Source: Weissella hellenica (lineage in GTDB: Bacteria > Bacillota > Bacilli > Lactobacillales > Lactobacillaceae). From it: a stretch of DNA of 64,000 bases. The notes under the pieces are model-generated. The model saw nothing but the letters and a program-made list of their open reading frames with translations, was not told the origin of the DNA and did no database searches. The stretch spans positions 1-64,000 of the forward strand of contig NZ_BJEG01000002.1 in NCBI RefSeq assembly GCF_005405545.1, written 5' to 3'. Shown in pieces: positions 27,373 through 37,196 of this stretch; within the stretch, counting starts at the first letter, position 1; every line of letters starts with the position of its first letter. The position numbers and the translations under genes were made by a program.

Positions 27373-29364
27373 TTATTTTTTTAAATGCAACTTATGCGCC
27401 AATTTAACGGCCCGGGCACCTAAAATTTCCTCACCAACATGTGTCTTTAAAATAGTTATACCATAAATGCTAGTCCCAATCGCACCAGCAATTACTAACA
27501 ACAATAATTGTGCTGATTTAGTATCTGGCACAAACAGACCTAACGTATAAGTAATTGGTGTGACAACTGCATACATAATTAAACTCCAAAACAGAATAAC
27601 CATGAACGTAGCATTAAAGGATGACCAATCAATATGATATAAAGTCGATAGATGATAAATCGCAATAATCATTCCCACCATAAACGCAATAGTTGTTGCA
27701 AGCAACGGTCCCATTCCTTGTAACCAGATCGTTAATGGTATTTGCAAAACAAACTTAAGGATGAAAATTAACACCAACAGTCTAACTGTATACCCCAATC
27801 GTCCTAATCCTTGATAAATCGCTAACACGACCATATACAAACTCAAGAAAATAGCTGAATAACTAGCAAATTGTAAAATCAGCGTACCATTTGTGACATC
27901 ATTTGTTTGATAGAACAAAATGTATAGTGGACGCGCAACAGCAACCATCCCCAAAACAGCTGGAACCATCACAAATGCTAGTAACTTAAAAGCAAATTGA
28001 ATTTGATGGCCAATATTTTCACGATCACCAATCTCACGGGCTCTTGAAATCATCGGTAAAGCTGTCTCAGACATTCCTACAGCTAATGACACCACCAACA
28101 TGACCAACTTGTTTGAGTTAAAAGCAAACTGGGCATACATCGCTTGCATGACACCACTTGAAACATCCGTAAATGCACGAATAATTCTAAAGAACGTGTA
28201 CTGATCAAACACTTGGATCAATGAAATGGCCGAACCTGCAAAGATGACCGGCACTGACTGACGTGCCATCCGTATTAAGATAGCCCGTGCATCGAATTTT
28301 TTAACCGATACACCCTGTCTACGTTTTTCGTTAAAGAAACGACGCCGACGCAAAATACCAAATAGTAAAATGACGATTCCAGCTAACGCACCCCAGAAAG
28401 CGGCGAAGGTTGATTGAACTGTTGCATCAATCCAGTCGCCATGATGACCAACCATAATCCAGTACGTCATGGCTAACATGTATACGACACGTACCAGTTG
28501 TTCAATAAACTGGGACCAAGCCGACAAACCCATAAATTCAAAACCTTGCACATAACCACGCAACATTGAAAGTATTGGGATAATGACAACCGCTGCTGAT
28601 AATGCTCTAATGACCCGAACAACATTCGGGTCACCTTGTGATAGCAACCCTGCTGACAAGTATAGTATAGCACCAGCAACAATTCCCAAAATAGCACCAA
28701 GATTTAGTGCCTGCCTGAAGATGTACCGAATCGCTTCATACTGTCGCGAAGCACTATACTCAGCAACCAATCGAGCTAACACATTTGGCAACCCAGCAGT
28801 TGCAATCAGCAAAGCCACACTATAAATCTGATAACCTTGTGAAAATAACGAGTTGGCAAGATTGTAGTACACATTTCCAATCATCGCAATCCACGGAATG
28901 ATATACAACGCACCTAGCAGACGTGACGCTAAGCTACCAATCGTCATCCAAGCTGAACCACGCAGCATTCGGGACTTGGCATCTTTTTCCGATTCTACTG
29001 GTGGCGTAATTTTTTCTTCATATGTTACTGCTGATTGTACCGGTGCCACTTCAGCACTTTTTTCAACTGCTTTTTCAGTTACTTGTTGTTTAGTCAGGGG
29101 CGTTGCTAGGTTGCTAGTGACTGTGTCTGGTACTTCATGTACTTTAAACGTTGCAACACCATTTTTATGCATTTTAACGTTAGGATTATTTGCTACTATT
29201 GGTTTCGTACTCTCTGACGTTGTACTTTCCGGAGAAAGTGCATCATTATGCCGTTCATCAAAAACTTCATCAACTTTTTTACCATTAATAATTTGATTTA
29301 ATTCTTCAAACGTAATATCTCGTCGAAATGGCGAATTTGATTGGGGTGTTTTATCGTCCTTCAT
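27373..29364 (-). CDS. MurJ/YtgP-type lipid II flippase
   Basis: A 663-residue MOP-superfamily membrane protein. Residues 1-128 are a hydrophilic, Ser/Thr/Val-rich cytoplasmic extension. From SRMLRGSAWMTIGSLASRLLGALY onward about fourteen hydrophobic segments follow, as in Bacillus YtgP (MurJ), which flips lipid II across the membrane. Charged residues RLVAEYSASRQYEAIRYIFRQA sit in the first long loop. The extension is longer than in Bacillus; its role is unknown. AAGGGGA precedes the ATG. The neighbouring FemX ligase fits a peptidoglycan role. Confidence 0.87.
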   Translation of the reverse strand: MKDDKTPQSNSPFRRDITFEELNQIINGKKVDEVFDERHNDALSPESTTSESTKPIVANNPNVKMHKNGVATFKVHEVPDTVTSNLATPLTKQQVTEKAVEKSAEVAPVQSAVTYEEKITPPVESEKDAKSRMLRGSAWMTIGSLASRLLGALYIIPWIAMIGNVYYNLANSLFSQGYQIYSVALLIATAGLPNVLARLVAEYSASRQYEAIRYIFRQALNLGAILGIVAGAILYLSAGLLSQGDPNVVRVIRALSAAVVIIPILSMLRGYVQGFEFMGLSAWSQFIEQLVRVVYMLAMTYWIMVGHHGDWIDATVQSTFAAFWGALAGIVILLFGILRRRRFFNEKRRQGVSVKKFDARAILIRMARQSVPVIFAGSAISLIQVFDQYTFFRIIRAFTDVSSGVMQAMYAQFAFNSNKLVMLVVSLAVGMSETALPMISRAREIGDRENIGHQIQFAFKLLAFVMVPAVLGMVAVARPLYILFYQTNDVTNGTLILQFASYSAIFLSLYMVVLAIYQGLGRLGYTVRLLVLIFILKFVLQIPLTIWLQGMGPLLATTIAFMVGMIIAIYHLSTLYHIDWSSFNATFMVILFWSLIMYAVVTPITYTLGLFVPDTKSAQLLLLVIAGAIGTSIYGITILKTHVGEEILGARAVKLAHKLHLKK

Positions 29365-29389
29365 GCTTAGTCCCCTTCCTAATATTTGA

Positions 29390-29462
29390 TGACGCTACAC
29401 AGACTCGAACTGTGATCTAAGACTTAGGAGGTCCTTGTTCTATCCTGTTGAACTATAGCGCC
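29390..29462 (-). tRNA. tRNA-Arg, anticodon CCT
   Basis: The minus strand folds as a complete cloverleaf: acceptor GGCGCTA with TAGCGTC (one G-U), a D arm, anticodon loop CTCCTAA (anticodon CCT, reading AGG), and T arm CACAG-TTCGAGT-CTGTG. A is the discriminator base and CCA is not encoded. It lies between leuS and the flippase. Confidence 0.93.
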
Positions 29463-29573
29463 GATAACAACCTAATATATTATTATACACAAGAAATCTA
29501 ATTGTTTGTAGATGTAATTCGCCACATTCAATAATAATAACGTATCTGACCATAAATAACGCATAAAAAAATC

Positions 29574-29602
29574 ACTGAATTCAGATGAATACAGTGATTT
29601 CA
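29574..29602 (-). terminator. Intrinsic terminator after leuS
   Basis: Minus strand AAATCACTG ... CAGTGATTT stem followed by seven T. Confidence 0.8.
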
Positions 29603-29619
29603 TTTAATTATTATAACGA

Positions 29620-32034
29620 CTAAATAACAAAGTTAACTAGCTTACCAGGTACAGCAATAACTTTCTTAGGTTCAGCACCATCAAGTTGCTTTTGAATAGC
29701 TTCTTCATTACTTGCAATCTTAATCATAGCTTCACGATCAGCATCAGCTGGTACAGTAACACGACCACGTAGCTTACCATTAACCTGTAGAATAACTTCA
29801 ATTTCATCAGCTACCAAGGCAGCTTCATCATACGTTGGCCATTTAGCATACGCAATTGATTCATCAGCATGTAAGTAACTCCACAATTCTTCAGTCATGT
29901 GTGGGGCAATTGGATTCAACATTTTAATAAATCCTTCAACATATTCAACTGCCAAGTTTTCTTGCTTGTAAGCTTCATTGATGAAAATCATCATCTGTGA
30001 CACTGCCGTATTAAAACGTAAGTTCTCGTAATCATCAGTCACTTTTTTAACGGTTTCATTGTAGATTTTATCAAGTTTGTGATCATTAACTGTTGTAATG
30101 TGATCACGTAACTTATCTTCATCATCAATGATCAAGCGCCAAACACGATCTAGCCAACGACGTGACCCAGCCAATCCTTCTTCTGACCAAGCAATTGATT
30201 GTTCCAAAGGTCCCATGAACATTTCATACAAACGCAATGTATCTGCACCATATTCAGCAACAACATCATCAGGATTAACAACGTTGCCCTTTGACTTTGA
30301 CATCTTTTCATGGTTTTCACCAAGAATCATTCCTTGATTAGCCAACTTTTGGAATGGTTCCTTCGTATGTACAACACCTAAATCGTACAATACCTTGTGC
30401 CAAAAACGTGCGTATAGCAAATGCAATACCGCATGTTCTGCACCACCAATATACAAATCAACATTTTTCCAGTAAGCTTCTGCCTCTGGTGACACAATTT
30501 CTTGATCGTTGTGTGGATCCATGTAACGCAAGTAATACCATGATGATCCAGCCCACTGTGGCATCGTATTTGTTTCACGCTTACCTTTACGACCGTTCTC
30601 ATCAACAACATTAACCCAATCATCAACATTAACCAATGGTGACTCACCCGTACCTGAAGGCATAATATTATCAACCTCTGGCAAACGTAGTGGTAATTCT
30701 GATTCAGGTACTAATGTTTGTTCACCATCTTCCCAGTGAATAACAGGAATTGGCTCACCCCAGTAACGTTGACGTGAAAAAATCCAATCACGTAAACGGA
30801 AGTTAACCTTCTTGTGACCAGCATGATTTTCCTCTAACCAATCAATCATCTTGGTAATGGCTTCTTCTTTATCCAAACCATTTAAGAAATCAGAATTGAT
30901 ATGTTCCCCATTGCCAGTATAAGCTTCCTTTTCAATGTCACCACCAGCAATAACGGGACGAATTGGCAAGTCGTACTTCTTAGCAAAATCATAGTCGCGA
31001 CTATCATGGGCAGAAACTGCCATAATAGCACCCGTTCCGTATGATGCTAAAACATAATCACCAATCCAGATTGGCAATACTTCACCATTAACTGGGTTAA
31101 TAGCGTAAGCACCGGTGAAAACACCGGTCTTATCTTTATTCAAGTCCGTACGCTCTAAATCTGACTTAGAAGCAATTTCAGCCTTCAAAGCTTCAACAGC
31201 ATCACGTTGTGCATCTGTGACAATTTTTTCAACAAGCTGGTGCTCCGGTGATAAGACCAAATATGTTGCACCAAACAACGTATCAGCACGTGTCGTAAAT
31301 ACTTCAATTTCATCATCAGTATTTTGCACTTTAAAATTAACTGATGCCCCAATCGAGCGACCAATCCAGTGACGTTGTTGTTCCTTAATGGCTTCTGGCC
31401 AATCCAAATCTTCCAAATCATCAATCAAACGATCTGCGTATGCTGTGATTTTCAAAGCCCATTGGCGCATTGGTACGCGATAAACTGGATAGCCACCACG
31501 CTCCGTTTTACCATCAATGATTTCCTCGTTGGCAACGACTGTTCCACCATTATAATCTGGGGCCCAGTTAACCATGATTTCATCTTCGTAAGCTAACCCT
31601 TTTTTATATAATTGTTCAAAAATCCATTGGGTCCACTTATAATACTTAGGATCCGTTGTGTTAACTTCGCGTGCCCAATCGTAAGACAAACCCAATGATT
31701 TCATTTGGTGACGGAAAGTTTTGACGTTTTTAGCCGTTACCGTCTTTGGATCTTCACCAGTTTTAATGGCGTATTCTTCAGTTGGTAACCCAAAAGCATC
31801 AAAGCCCATTGGATGTAAGACATTATAACCTTGCATCCGCTTCATACGTGACACAATGTCTGTCGCCGTATATCCCTCTGGGTGACCAACATGTAATCCT
31901 TGTCCAGATGGAAATGGAAACATGTCCATTGCAAAAAACTTTTCTTTATCAGTTGCATTTGTTGTTTTAAATGTCTGATTTTCATCCCAAAAATGTTGCC
32001 ATTTTTTCTCTACTAATTTGTGTTGATATGCCAT
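29620..32034 (-). CDS. leuS: Leucyl-tRNA synthetase
   Basis: LeuRS charges tRNA-Leu. The 804-residue protein starts [18 protein letters not shown] with GAGGT 9 bases upstream. It has the HIGH-equivalent [18 protein letters not shown] (about 40-57), an editing (CP1) domain in the middle with [12 protein letters not shown], the [11 protein letters not shown] block, and KMSKSKGN (about 570-577). No T-box is seen in the short upstream region. A run of neighbours on the same strand (tRNA-Arg, flippase) follows after a terminator. Confidence 0.98.
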   Translation of the reverse strand: MAYQHKLVEKKWQHFWDENQTFKTTNATDKEKFFAMDMFPFPSGQGLHVGHPEGYTATDIVSRMKRMQGYNVLHPMGFDAFGLPTEEYAIKTGEDPKTVTAKNVKTFRHQMKSLGLSYDWAREVNTTDPKYYKWTQWIFEQLYKKGLAYEDEIMVNWAPDYNGGTVVANEEIIDGKTERGGYPVYRVPMRQWALKITAYADRLIDDLEDLDWPEAIKEQQRHWIGRSIGASVNFKVQNTDDEIEVFTTRADTLFGATYLVLSPEHQLVEKIVTDAQRDAVEALKAEIASKSDLERTDLNKDKTGVFTGAYAINPVNGEVLPIWIGDYVLASYGTGAIMAVSAHDSRDYDFAKKYDLPIRPVIAGGDIEKEAYTGNGEHINSDFLNGLDKEEAITKMIDWLEENHAGHKKVNFRLRDWIFSRQRYWGEPIPVIHWEDGEQTLVPESELPLRLPEVDNIMPSGTGESPLVNVDDWVNVVDENGRKGKRETNTMPQWAGSSWYYLRYMDPHNDQEIVSPEAEAYWKNVDLYIGGAEHAVLHLLYARFWHKVLYDLGVVHTKEPFQKLANQGMILGENHEKMSKSKGNVVNPDDVVAEYGADTLRLYEMFMGPLEQSIAWSEEGLAGSRRWLDRVWRLIIDDEDKLRDHITTVNDHKLDKIYNETVKKVTDDYENLRFNTAVSQMMIFINEAYKQENLAVEYVEGFIKMLNPIAPHMTEELWSYLHADESIAYAKWPTYDEAALVADEIEVILQVNGKLRGRVTVPADADREAMIKIASNEEAIQKQLDGAEPKKVIAVPGKLVNFVI

Positions 32035-32191
32035 GATTGATAACCTCACTTTAATAGTCTTACTTTATCAAAAAAAGACCGAGCTTTCAATATTCATAAA
32101 GGATTAGCCAAATTAATTCTCATTAATATTTTTAAGACATTTTGTGCTAAACTAATAAAATGAGAAATAAATAAAAAGGAGGTCGCAACAA

Positions 32192-32884
32192 GTGCACTTA
32201 CGTAAATTTGATTATTTCCAATTAGCCATTGCTTTAGGTGGTTTAACAATATTTATTATTATGGCATTGGGTTATGTCTACAATCTTGGTTACATTGGTA
32301 TAATCGATCATTTTGGTTTTCGTTATATTCGTGAACCACTAACCCCTGAAAGATCATGGTTTTTCCGCAACATTACGCGTGCTGGTAACACAAAATGGAC
32401 TGCTCTAGTCATGGCTATCACCGCAATCATTGCGTTACTAATTCGTAAATGGGATGTCGCCGTGTTTATGATTGTCAACGTTGGTGTCTTTGGCGGTGGT
32501 GTGATGAGTGTGTTTAAGCATATTTTCAAACGACCACGCCCCGACATTTATCATGTTATTGAGCAATCAGGTTATTCATTTCCTTCAGGGCATGCGTTAA
32601 ACGCTATTTTACTTTACGGTTCATTAATTGTTTTAGTCCATTATTATTTAAAATCTGAAGATAATATCCGCTATGCATTTATGACCTTGTTTGCGGCTTT
32701 AATTATCGCCATTCCTGTTAGTCGTGTCTATTTAGGCGTACACTACTTGTCAGATATTTTGGCCGGTTTTGGCTTAGGAACCTTCCTATTAATTATGTCT
32801 AAAGAAGTTATTTTTAAATATCGTACACGAGAGGTTTTCGAAAATGCGCAAAATTCAAAATCTAGTTCAAATATCACTAAATGA
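32192..32884 (+). CDS. PAP2-family lipid phosphatase
   Basis: A 230-residue membrane protein with about six helices and the full three-part PAP2 signature: KHIFKRPRPD (about 109-118), YSFPSGHALN (about 128-137) and SRVYLGVHYLSDILAG (about 180-195), which carries the catalytic His and Asp. Relatives dephosphorylate undecaprenyl pyrophosphate or phosphatidylglycerophosphate. The start is GTG with AAGGAGGT upstream; the next gene overlaps its end by 41 bases in another frame. Divergent from leuS. Confidence 0.9.
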   Translation: MHLRKFDYFQLAIALGGLTIFIIMALGYVYNLGYIGIIDHFGFRYIREPLTPERSWFFRNITRAGNTKWTALVMAITAIIALLIRKWDVAVFMIVNVGVFGGGVMSVFKHIFKRPRPDIYHVIEQSGYSFPSGHALNAILLYGSLIVLVHYYLKSEDNIRYAFMTLFAALIIAIPVSRVYLGVHYLSDILAGFGLGTFLLIMSKEVIFKYRTREVFENAQNSKSSSNITK

Positions 32885-33356
32885 ATACTTAAATCCTGGT
32901 GACCTAGCGATTGATGCTACTATTCATCATGGGGACATCACTCGTTTCTTAGCTAGTCGCGTTGGTGATACTGGCAAACTTTTGGCCTTTTCAGAAAAAA
33001 AAGATGAAATCGATGATGTTGCTGCCTCACTATTCTTAAGCGGTCTAAATGAGCGAGTTGATTTGATTAATAAAGATTTTACAAATATCATCAACTACCT
33101 AGAACCAACCCAACCAATTGGTGCTGCCATGTTTCAATTAGATGCTCAAATAGATTTAGCGGCCGTTCAAAATGCTACTAAAGCCATTTTAATGTTTTTA
33201 AAAACAGATGGCCTCTTATGCTTGCTAAGCGAAGATGCGCAATTGTTAAACACCATCAAGGGGTACTTTGCTAAACTGCCAGCTAATTCTTACAGCGTAT
33301 CTTATTATGAAAATATGTTAACATCAGAAAGTGCGTTGGTAATACAACGACATTAA
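32844..33356 (+). CDS. MnmM/YtqB-like methyltransferase, divergent
   Basis: The 170-residue protein has the size and layout of the YtqB (MnmM) SAM-dependent tRNA methyltransferases that complete mnm5s2U34. It keeps the leading NEYLNPGDLAIDAT, but the family SAM loop DATMGNGHDT reads DATIHHGDIT, the following acidic strand-2 residue appears as AFSEKK, and the NLGYLPGGD block is replaced. It may have lost SAM binding or changed function. The gene overlaps the PAP2 gene and is probably translationally coupled; GAGG lies upstream within it. A terminator follows. Confidence 0.65.
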   Translation: MRKIQNLVQISLNEYLNPGDLAIDATIHHGDITRFLASRVGDTGKLLAFSEKKDEIDDVAASLFLSGLNERVDLINKDFTNIINYLEPTQPIGAAMFQLDAQIDLAAVQNATKAILMFLKTDGLLCLLSEDAQLLNTIKGYFAKLPANSYSVSYYENMLTSESALVIQRH

Positions 33357-33416
33357 AAAATCATTGCTTATCTAACAAATGTCATAATGATCTTGTTAGT
33401 AAGCAATGATTTTTAA
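33354..33416. terminator. Bidirectional terminator between the methyltransferase and scrK
   Basis: AAAAATCATTGCTTA-CTAACAA pairs with TTGTTAG-TAAGCAATGATTTTT around about 16 bases. It serves convergent genes. Confidence 0.85.
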
Positions 33417-33417
33417 T

Positions 33418-34298
33418 TTATTTAGTTAATAATGATTTAGCTAGATAGAAGCACCCTAAAATACCAGCATTATCACCATGTTCAACATGCATAATATAAT
33501 GTTCTAAATCATCAACTGGTAAATAATCAGCTAACTGGCGTGCAAATGATTCACGAACCATAGGTAATAAAATACTACGATGTGGTACACCACCACCAAA
33601 TACAATTCTATCTGGCCTTAAAATAGTTGTATATGTTACTAATGCCTGTGCCAAATAATCAGCTTCAATTTCCCAAGCCAAGTGAACATCAGGTAGAGAT
33701 TTTGCTGACTCTTGCCAACGTTCTTCAATTGCTGGTCCTGAAGCTAACCCTTCTAAACATGTATCCCCATGGAATGGACAATGTCCCGCATATTGATCTT
33801 TAGGATGTTTACGCATCATAATATGGCCCGCCTCAGGATGTGAATTACCACTCAATAATTGGCCATGTTGAATGATTCCAGCTCCAACACCTGTACCAAC
33901 CGTTAAATAAACAACATTTTCAACATCTTTTGCTGCACCCGAAACATATTCTGACCATCCAGCACCATTTACATCTGTTGTCCAATAGTAGGGAATGTCA
34001 CGCCATGCTTTCATAGCACCCAAAAAATATTATAGCCTGACCATCCCCGCTTAGGTGTATCTAAAACATATCCATACGTTCGACTTTGTGGATTAATGTC
34101 AATCGGCCCAAAGGCGGCAATTCCAATTGCAGCAATGTCTTGGAATTGATCAAAAAATGTTATTACTTGCTTAATTGTGGCTGCGCCATCTAACGTTGGA
34201 AAACTTTCACGTGCAATAACTTTATCCGGATTGTTCACATCAACTACTGCAACAACAAACTTTGTTCCACCTGCTTCAATTGCTCCTAAAAACGACAT
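33418..34298 (-). pseudogene. scrK: Fructokinase (ROK family), frameshifted
   Basis: Two frames together make one ROK fructokinase. The first (34298 to 34011) starts GAIEAGGTKFVVAVVD (ATP loop) and runs to GWSGYN. The second begins in the overlap with GAMKAWRDIPYYWTTDVNGAG and carries LTVGTGVGAGII, the zinc motif GH-x9-CPFHGDTCLEG and GNSHPEAGH. The break is in the minus-strand run TATAATATTTTTTGGG: one extra T (or two fewer bases) restores the frame. The gene follows scrB with AGGAGA ahead of its ATG. It is either inactive or the indel is an assembly error. Confidence 0.85.
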
Positions 34299-34322
34299 TA
34301 TATTTCTCCTATTTTAGTTTTT

Positions 34323-35744
34323 TTAATATTTAACTGCATTTTTTCCTAAATCATACGTAGTAGCTTGCACATCGGCAAAGTTTACTCTATCTAAGAGAAC
34401 ATCAGGATGCATCTCACTATAATAACGTTCTGTAAACACCGTCTCACCATCATTAATAAAAATTTCTACCGAACTACGATCAATCAGCAATTGTAACTTT
34501 ATGACCGCTGATTGGTTAACATAACCGATTCGTTTATCTGAACGATCTGATCTTGAAATTGTTACCTTATTTTCTGTATGTTCAAATTGTAAAGCCAATA
34601 CAACATCATCTGCTGCCATAAACTTTAACGTAAAATCTTCATCTGCATTTAATTGCAATTGAATTTCATGACTATCAACATTTTCTAATAATAATTTTTC
34701 TGTTAAATTCGATGAAAATGATACTTTATTCTCTGTTTGTTTAATCCTTAATTTTTCTAATTCTGTAACTGGTTCCATATAAATATGGTTATCTTTTAGT
34801 TTTAATTCACGTGGGAATGTTAAGGCTCCTGCCCAACCATCTTCTTTCTCAGGCATCTCACTTTCCCACATAGCCATCCAACCAAACATAATCCGTCGTC
34901 CATCAGGCGCTAACGTTGTTTGGCTAGCATAAAAATCATGCCCATGGTCAACTTCAACAAAATTATTTCTTTCAAATTTTGCTGTCGCAACATCTAATTT
35001 ACCGATCATATATCCTGTCTGGTGTAAATTTAAATACTTTTCATGACTAGGTTTAATCCCTTGTGGCGACATCAACAAAACATCATGATCTGCAAGTGAA
35101 AAAATATCTGGACATTCCCACATATATCCTTCTGTATCTAGTGTTCTTGCCTGCGCTATTGCACCTTCATAATGCCAATTTAACAGGTCTTTTGATGAAT
35201 ACAGTAGTACCCGTCCTACTTTCGAATCTTGTGTTTGTCCACCAAGAATCACATAGTATGTGTCACCTGCTTGCCAAACCTTTGGATCACGAAAATTAGT
35301 TGTATTATCAATTGGTGGCACTGAGATTACGGGATTACTTGCATATTTTTCAAAATTAATACCATCTTCACTAATGGCGATATTTTGATCCTCATAAAAA
35401 TCATCATCATGCCCGCTATCACCAAAGTGATGACCTGTATACATCAAATATAATTTATCATCTTTGACAATTGCACTTCCTGAAAAAATACCGTTTTTAG
35501 AAATTGGTTTTTCTGGCGATAAAGCAATTGGTAATGATTCCCAGTGAACAAGATCTTGACTACGGGCATGACCCCAATGCATTGGTCCCCAATCTGCACT
35601 ATACGGATGGTACTGATAAAAAATATGGTAATACCCTTTAAAATAAACGAACCCATTTGGATCATTAATCCAGCCTGCTGGTGCCGTTACGTGAAAATTA
35701 GGACGATAGCGTGTATTTGTTACTTGGATAAATGTTTCATTCAT
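34323..35744 (-). CDS. scrB: Sucrose-6-phosphate hydrolase / beta-fructofuranosidase (GH32)
   Basis: The 473-residue cytoplasmic GH32 enzyme hydrolyses sucrose or sucrose 6-phosphate. The nucleophile motif is WINDPNG (about 26-32), the stabiliser motif NFRDPKVW (about 150) and the acid/base motif WECPDIF (about 210). A C-terminal beta sandwich has SRSDRSDK and RSSVEIFINDG. No signal peptide is present, so substrate must be imported. The upstream gene is a proton symporter rather than a PTS, which suggests unphosphorylated sucrose or a fructo-oligosaccharide as the substrate. It overlaps no neighbour; scrK follows after 24 bases. Confidence 0.93.
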   Translation of the reverse strand: MNETFIQVTNTRYRPNFHVTAPAGWINDPNGFVYFKGYYHIFYQYHPYSADWGPMHWGHARSQDLVHWESLPIALSPEKPISKNGIFSGSAIVKDDKLYLMYTGHHFGDSGHDDDFYEDQNIAISEDGINFEKYASNPVISVPPIDNTTNFRDPKVWQAGDTYYVILGGQTQDSKVGRVLLYSSKDLLNWHYEGAIAQARTLDTEGYMWECPDIFSLADHDVLLMSPQGIKPSHEKYLNLHQTGYMIGKLDVATAKFERNNFVEVDHGHDFYASQTTLAPDGRRIMFGWMAMWESEMPEKEDGWAGALTFPRELKLKDNHIYMEPVTELEKLRIKQTENKVSFSSNLTEKLLLENVDSHEIQLQLNADEDFTLKFMAADDVVLALQFEHTENKVTISRSDRSDKRIGYVNQSAVIKLQLLIDRSSVEIFINDGETVFTERYYSEMHPDVLLDRVNFADVQATTYDLGKNAVKY

Positions 35745-35765
35745 AATCTAAAATTCCTTTCTTGA

Positions 35766-37040
35766 CTAAGCTGATTGCTTGATTAATGGTTCACCATTGA
35801 CATCTTGATTGTCTTTTTTAATCATAAAAAATGCATAAATACCAGCTATCACCACAATAATTGTAATAATATGGAAAGTTGTTGCATAGCCTGATTTATC
35901 TCGTAACATTCCTAAAGGTGTTGAAAGAACAACCTGTCCTAATTGTGCTGCAACTTGAAATCCAATCATATACAAAGTAGCTGATAATTTTGTTTCAAAG
36001 TGTAAAGTGAAATATCTAAAAATTGATAAAATAAAGAGCGGTGTTTCAAAGGAGTGCAACATTTTAACAAATGAAATTGCAATTGGGTTATCAATAAGCC
36101 CGCATAATCCGATACGAATTGCCATAATAGTTATTCCCATCAATAACGTATTACGTACACCAATTTTATTCATAATAATTGGCACGATTCCCATCATAAT
36201 AGCTTCTACGAACACTTGAATTGAATTTAAATTACCATACATTTGTTGTCCTTGGGCTACTGATCCAAACAAACCAGCATAAAAACTTGGGAACATTTGT
36301 TGATCAAATACAGTATAAAATGTCCATGTAAAAAAGATAAGAATAATAATTATCCAAAGGTCACGTAACTTCAATAATGAAAACATTTCCTTAACACTAG
36401 GTACCGAGGCTTGTGTCGTTTGGCTATCACGCTTTTTTTCCCGTCGCTCTGCCTTAGGTACCCAAAGGCAAAGGTTAAGCAATAGTATTACACCAAAAAT
36501 TGACCCAATCCAAAAATTCAAATCTGGGTTAATAACGAACAAGTGACCTGCTAAAAGCGCCACTACTGCGTATCCAAATGAGCCCCAGGCACGTGCTTGG
36601 CCATATTCAAATTTAAATACACGACTAAATCTTTCAACCAGTGCTTCATAAATACCCGTAGTTGCTAAAAATCCGGCTGATAAAAAAATTGAACCGACTA
36701 CCAAGCCAATTGTAAAATTGCTATGTAACATTGGTTCATACGCATAAATAAAAAATGGTCCGACCAAAGCCGCACAGACACCACTAAATATTAGTAAATG
36801 TCTTTTAATTCCTAATTTATCTTGCAATGCGCCATAAAAAAACATCAAAATTAATGTCACTAATGAATCGGCAGAATAAATTGTCCCCACAGCACTACCA
36901 TTTAAGTCCAAACCACTTTTGGATGTTAACCATAATTGAAAAAATGACCACCAAATTCCCCAAGACGCAAAGTATAAAAACATCGTAACGGAACTTTGAA
37001 GATAGGATTCATTTTTAAAAGCTTTCATATATTTTGACAC
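35766..37040 (-). CDS. MFS sugar:proton symporter, LacY/CscB family
   Basis: A 424-residue, twelve-segment transporter resembling oligosaccharide:H+ symporters (LacY, CscB, RafB): N terminus FYFASWGIWWSFFQLWL-like, loop FFYGALQDKLGIKRHL (MFS motif A region), and an acid loop VERFSRVFKFEYGQARAWGS. A GTG start at 37040 is chosen because AAGGGGGG lies 8 bases upstream; an ATG four codons later is a fall-back. It is first in the operon, with scrB 21 bases downstream. It is the likely sucrose importer. Confidence 0.88.
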   Translation of the reverse strand: MSKYMKAFKNESYLQSSVTMFLYFASWGIWWSFFQLWLTSKSGLDLNGSAVGTIYSADSLVTLILMFFYGALQDKLGIKRHLLIFSGVCAALVGPFFIYAYEPMLHSNFTIGLVVGSIFLSAGFLATTGIYEALVERFSRVFKFEYGQARAWGSFGYAVVALLAGHLFVINPDLNFWIGSIFGVILLLNLCLWVPKAERREKKRDSQTTQASVPSVKEMFSLLKLRDLWIIIILIFFTWTFYTVFDQQMFPSFYAGLFGSVAQGQQMYGNLNSIQVFVEAIMMGIVPIIMNKIGVRNTLLMGITIMAIRIGLCGLIDNPIAISFVKMLHSFETPLFILSIFRYFTLHFETKLSATLYMIGFQVAAQLGQVVLSTPLGMLRDKSGYATTFHIITIIVVIAGIYAFFMIKKDNQDVNGEPLIKQSA

Positions 37041-37096
37041 AGGATAATCCCCCCTTGAATAAATAAGCAACAGCGCCATTTAACTAAAACAAAAAA

Positions 37097-37156
37097 TGTA
37101 ATCGCTTTCACAAGTGATATTATATACTGTTATTCAAAAACACGTCAACCGGTTGA
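37097..37156 (-). promoter_or_regulatory. Sucrose operon promoter with ScrR operator and cre site
   Basis: Minus-strand -35 TTGACG (37143-37148) and -10 TATAAT (37119-37124) are 18 bases apart. A 12-base palindrome TCAACCGGTTGA (37145-37156) overlaps the -35, as expected for a LacI-family operator. TGTAATCGCTTTCA (plus strand, 37097-37110) matches the CcpA consensus TGWNANCGNTNWCA at every position and lies just past the start. The promoter is thus placed for induction by sugar and for carbon catabolite repression. Confidence 0.8.
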
Positions 37157-37165
37157 TATATTTTT

Positions 37166-37191
37166 ATAAAAAAAAGACCAGTCACCTGGTC
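37166..37191 (-). terminator. Terminator after scrR
   Basis: Minus strand GACCAG-GTGA-CTGGTC stem followed by eight T. Confidence 0.85.
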
Positions 37192-37196
37192 AAAAA

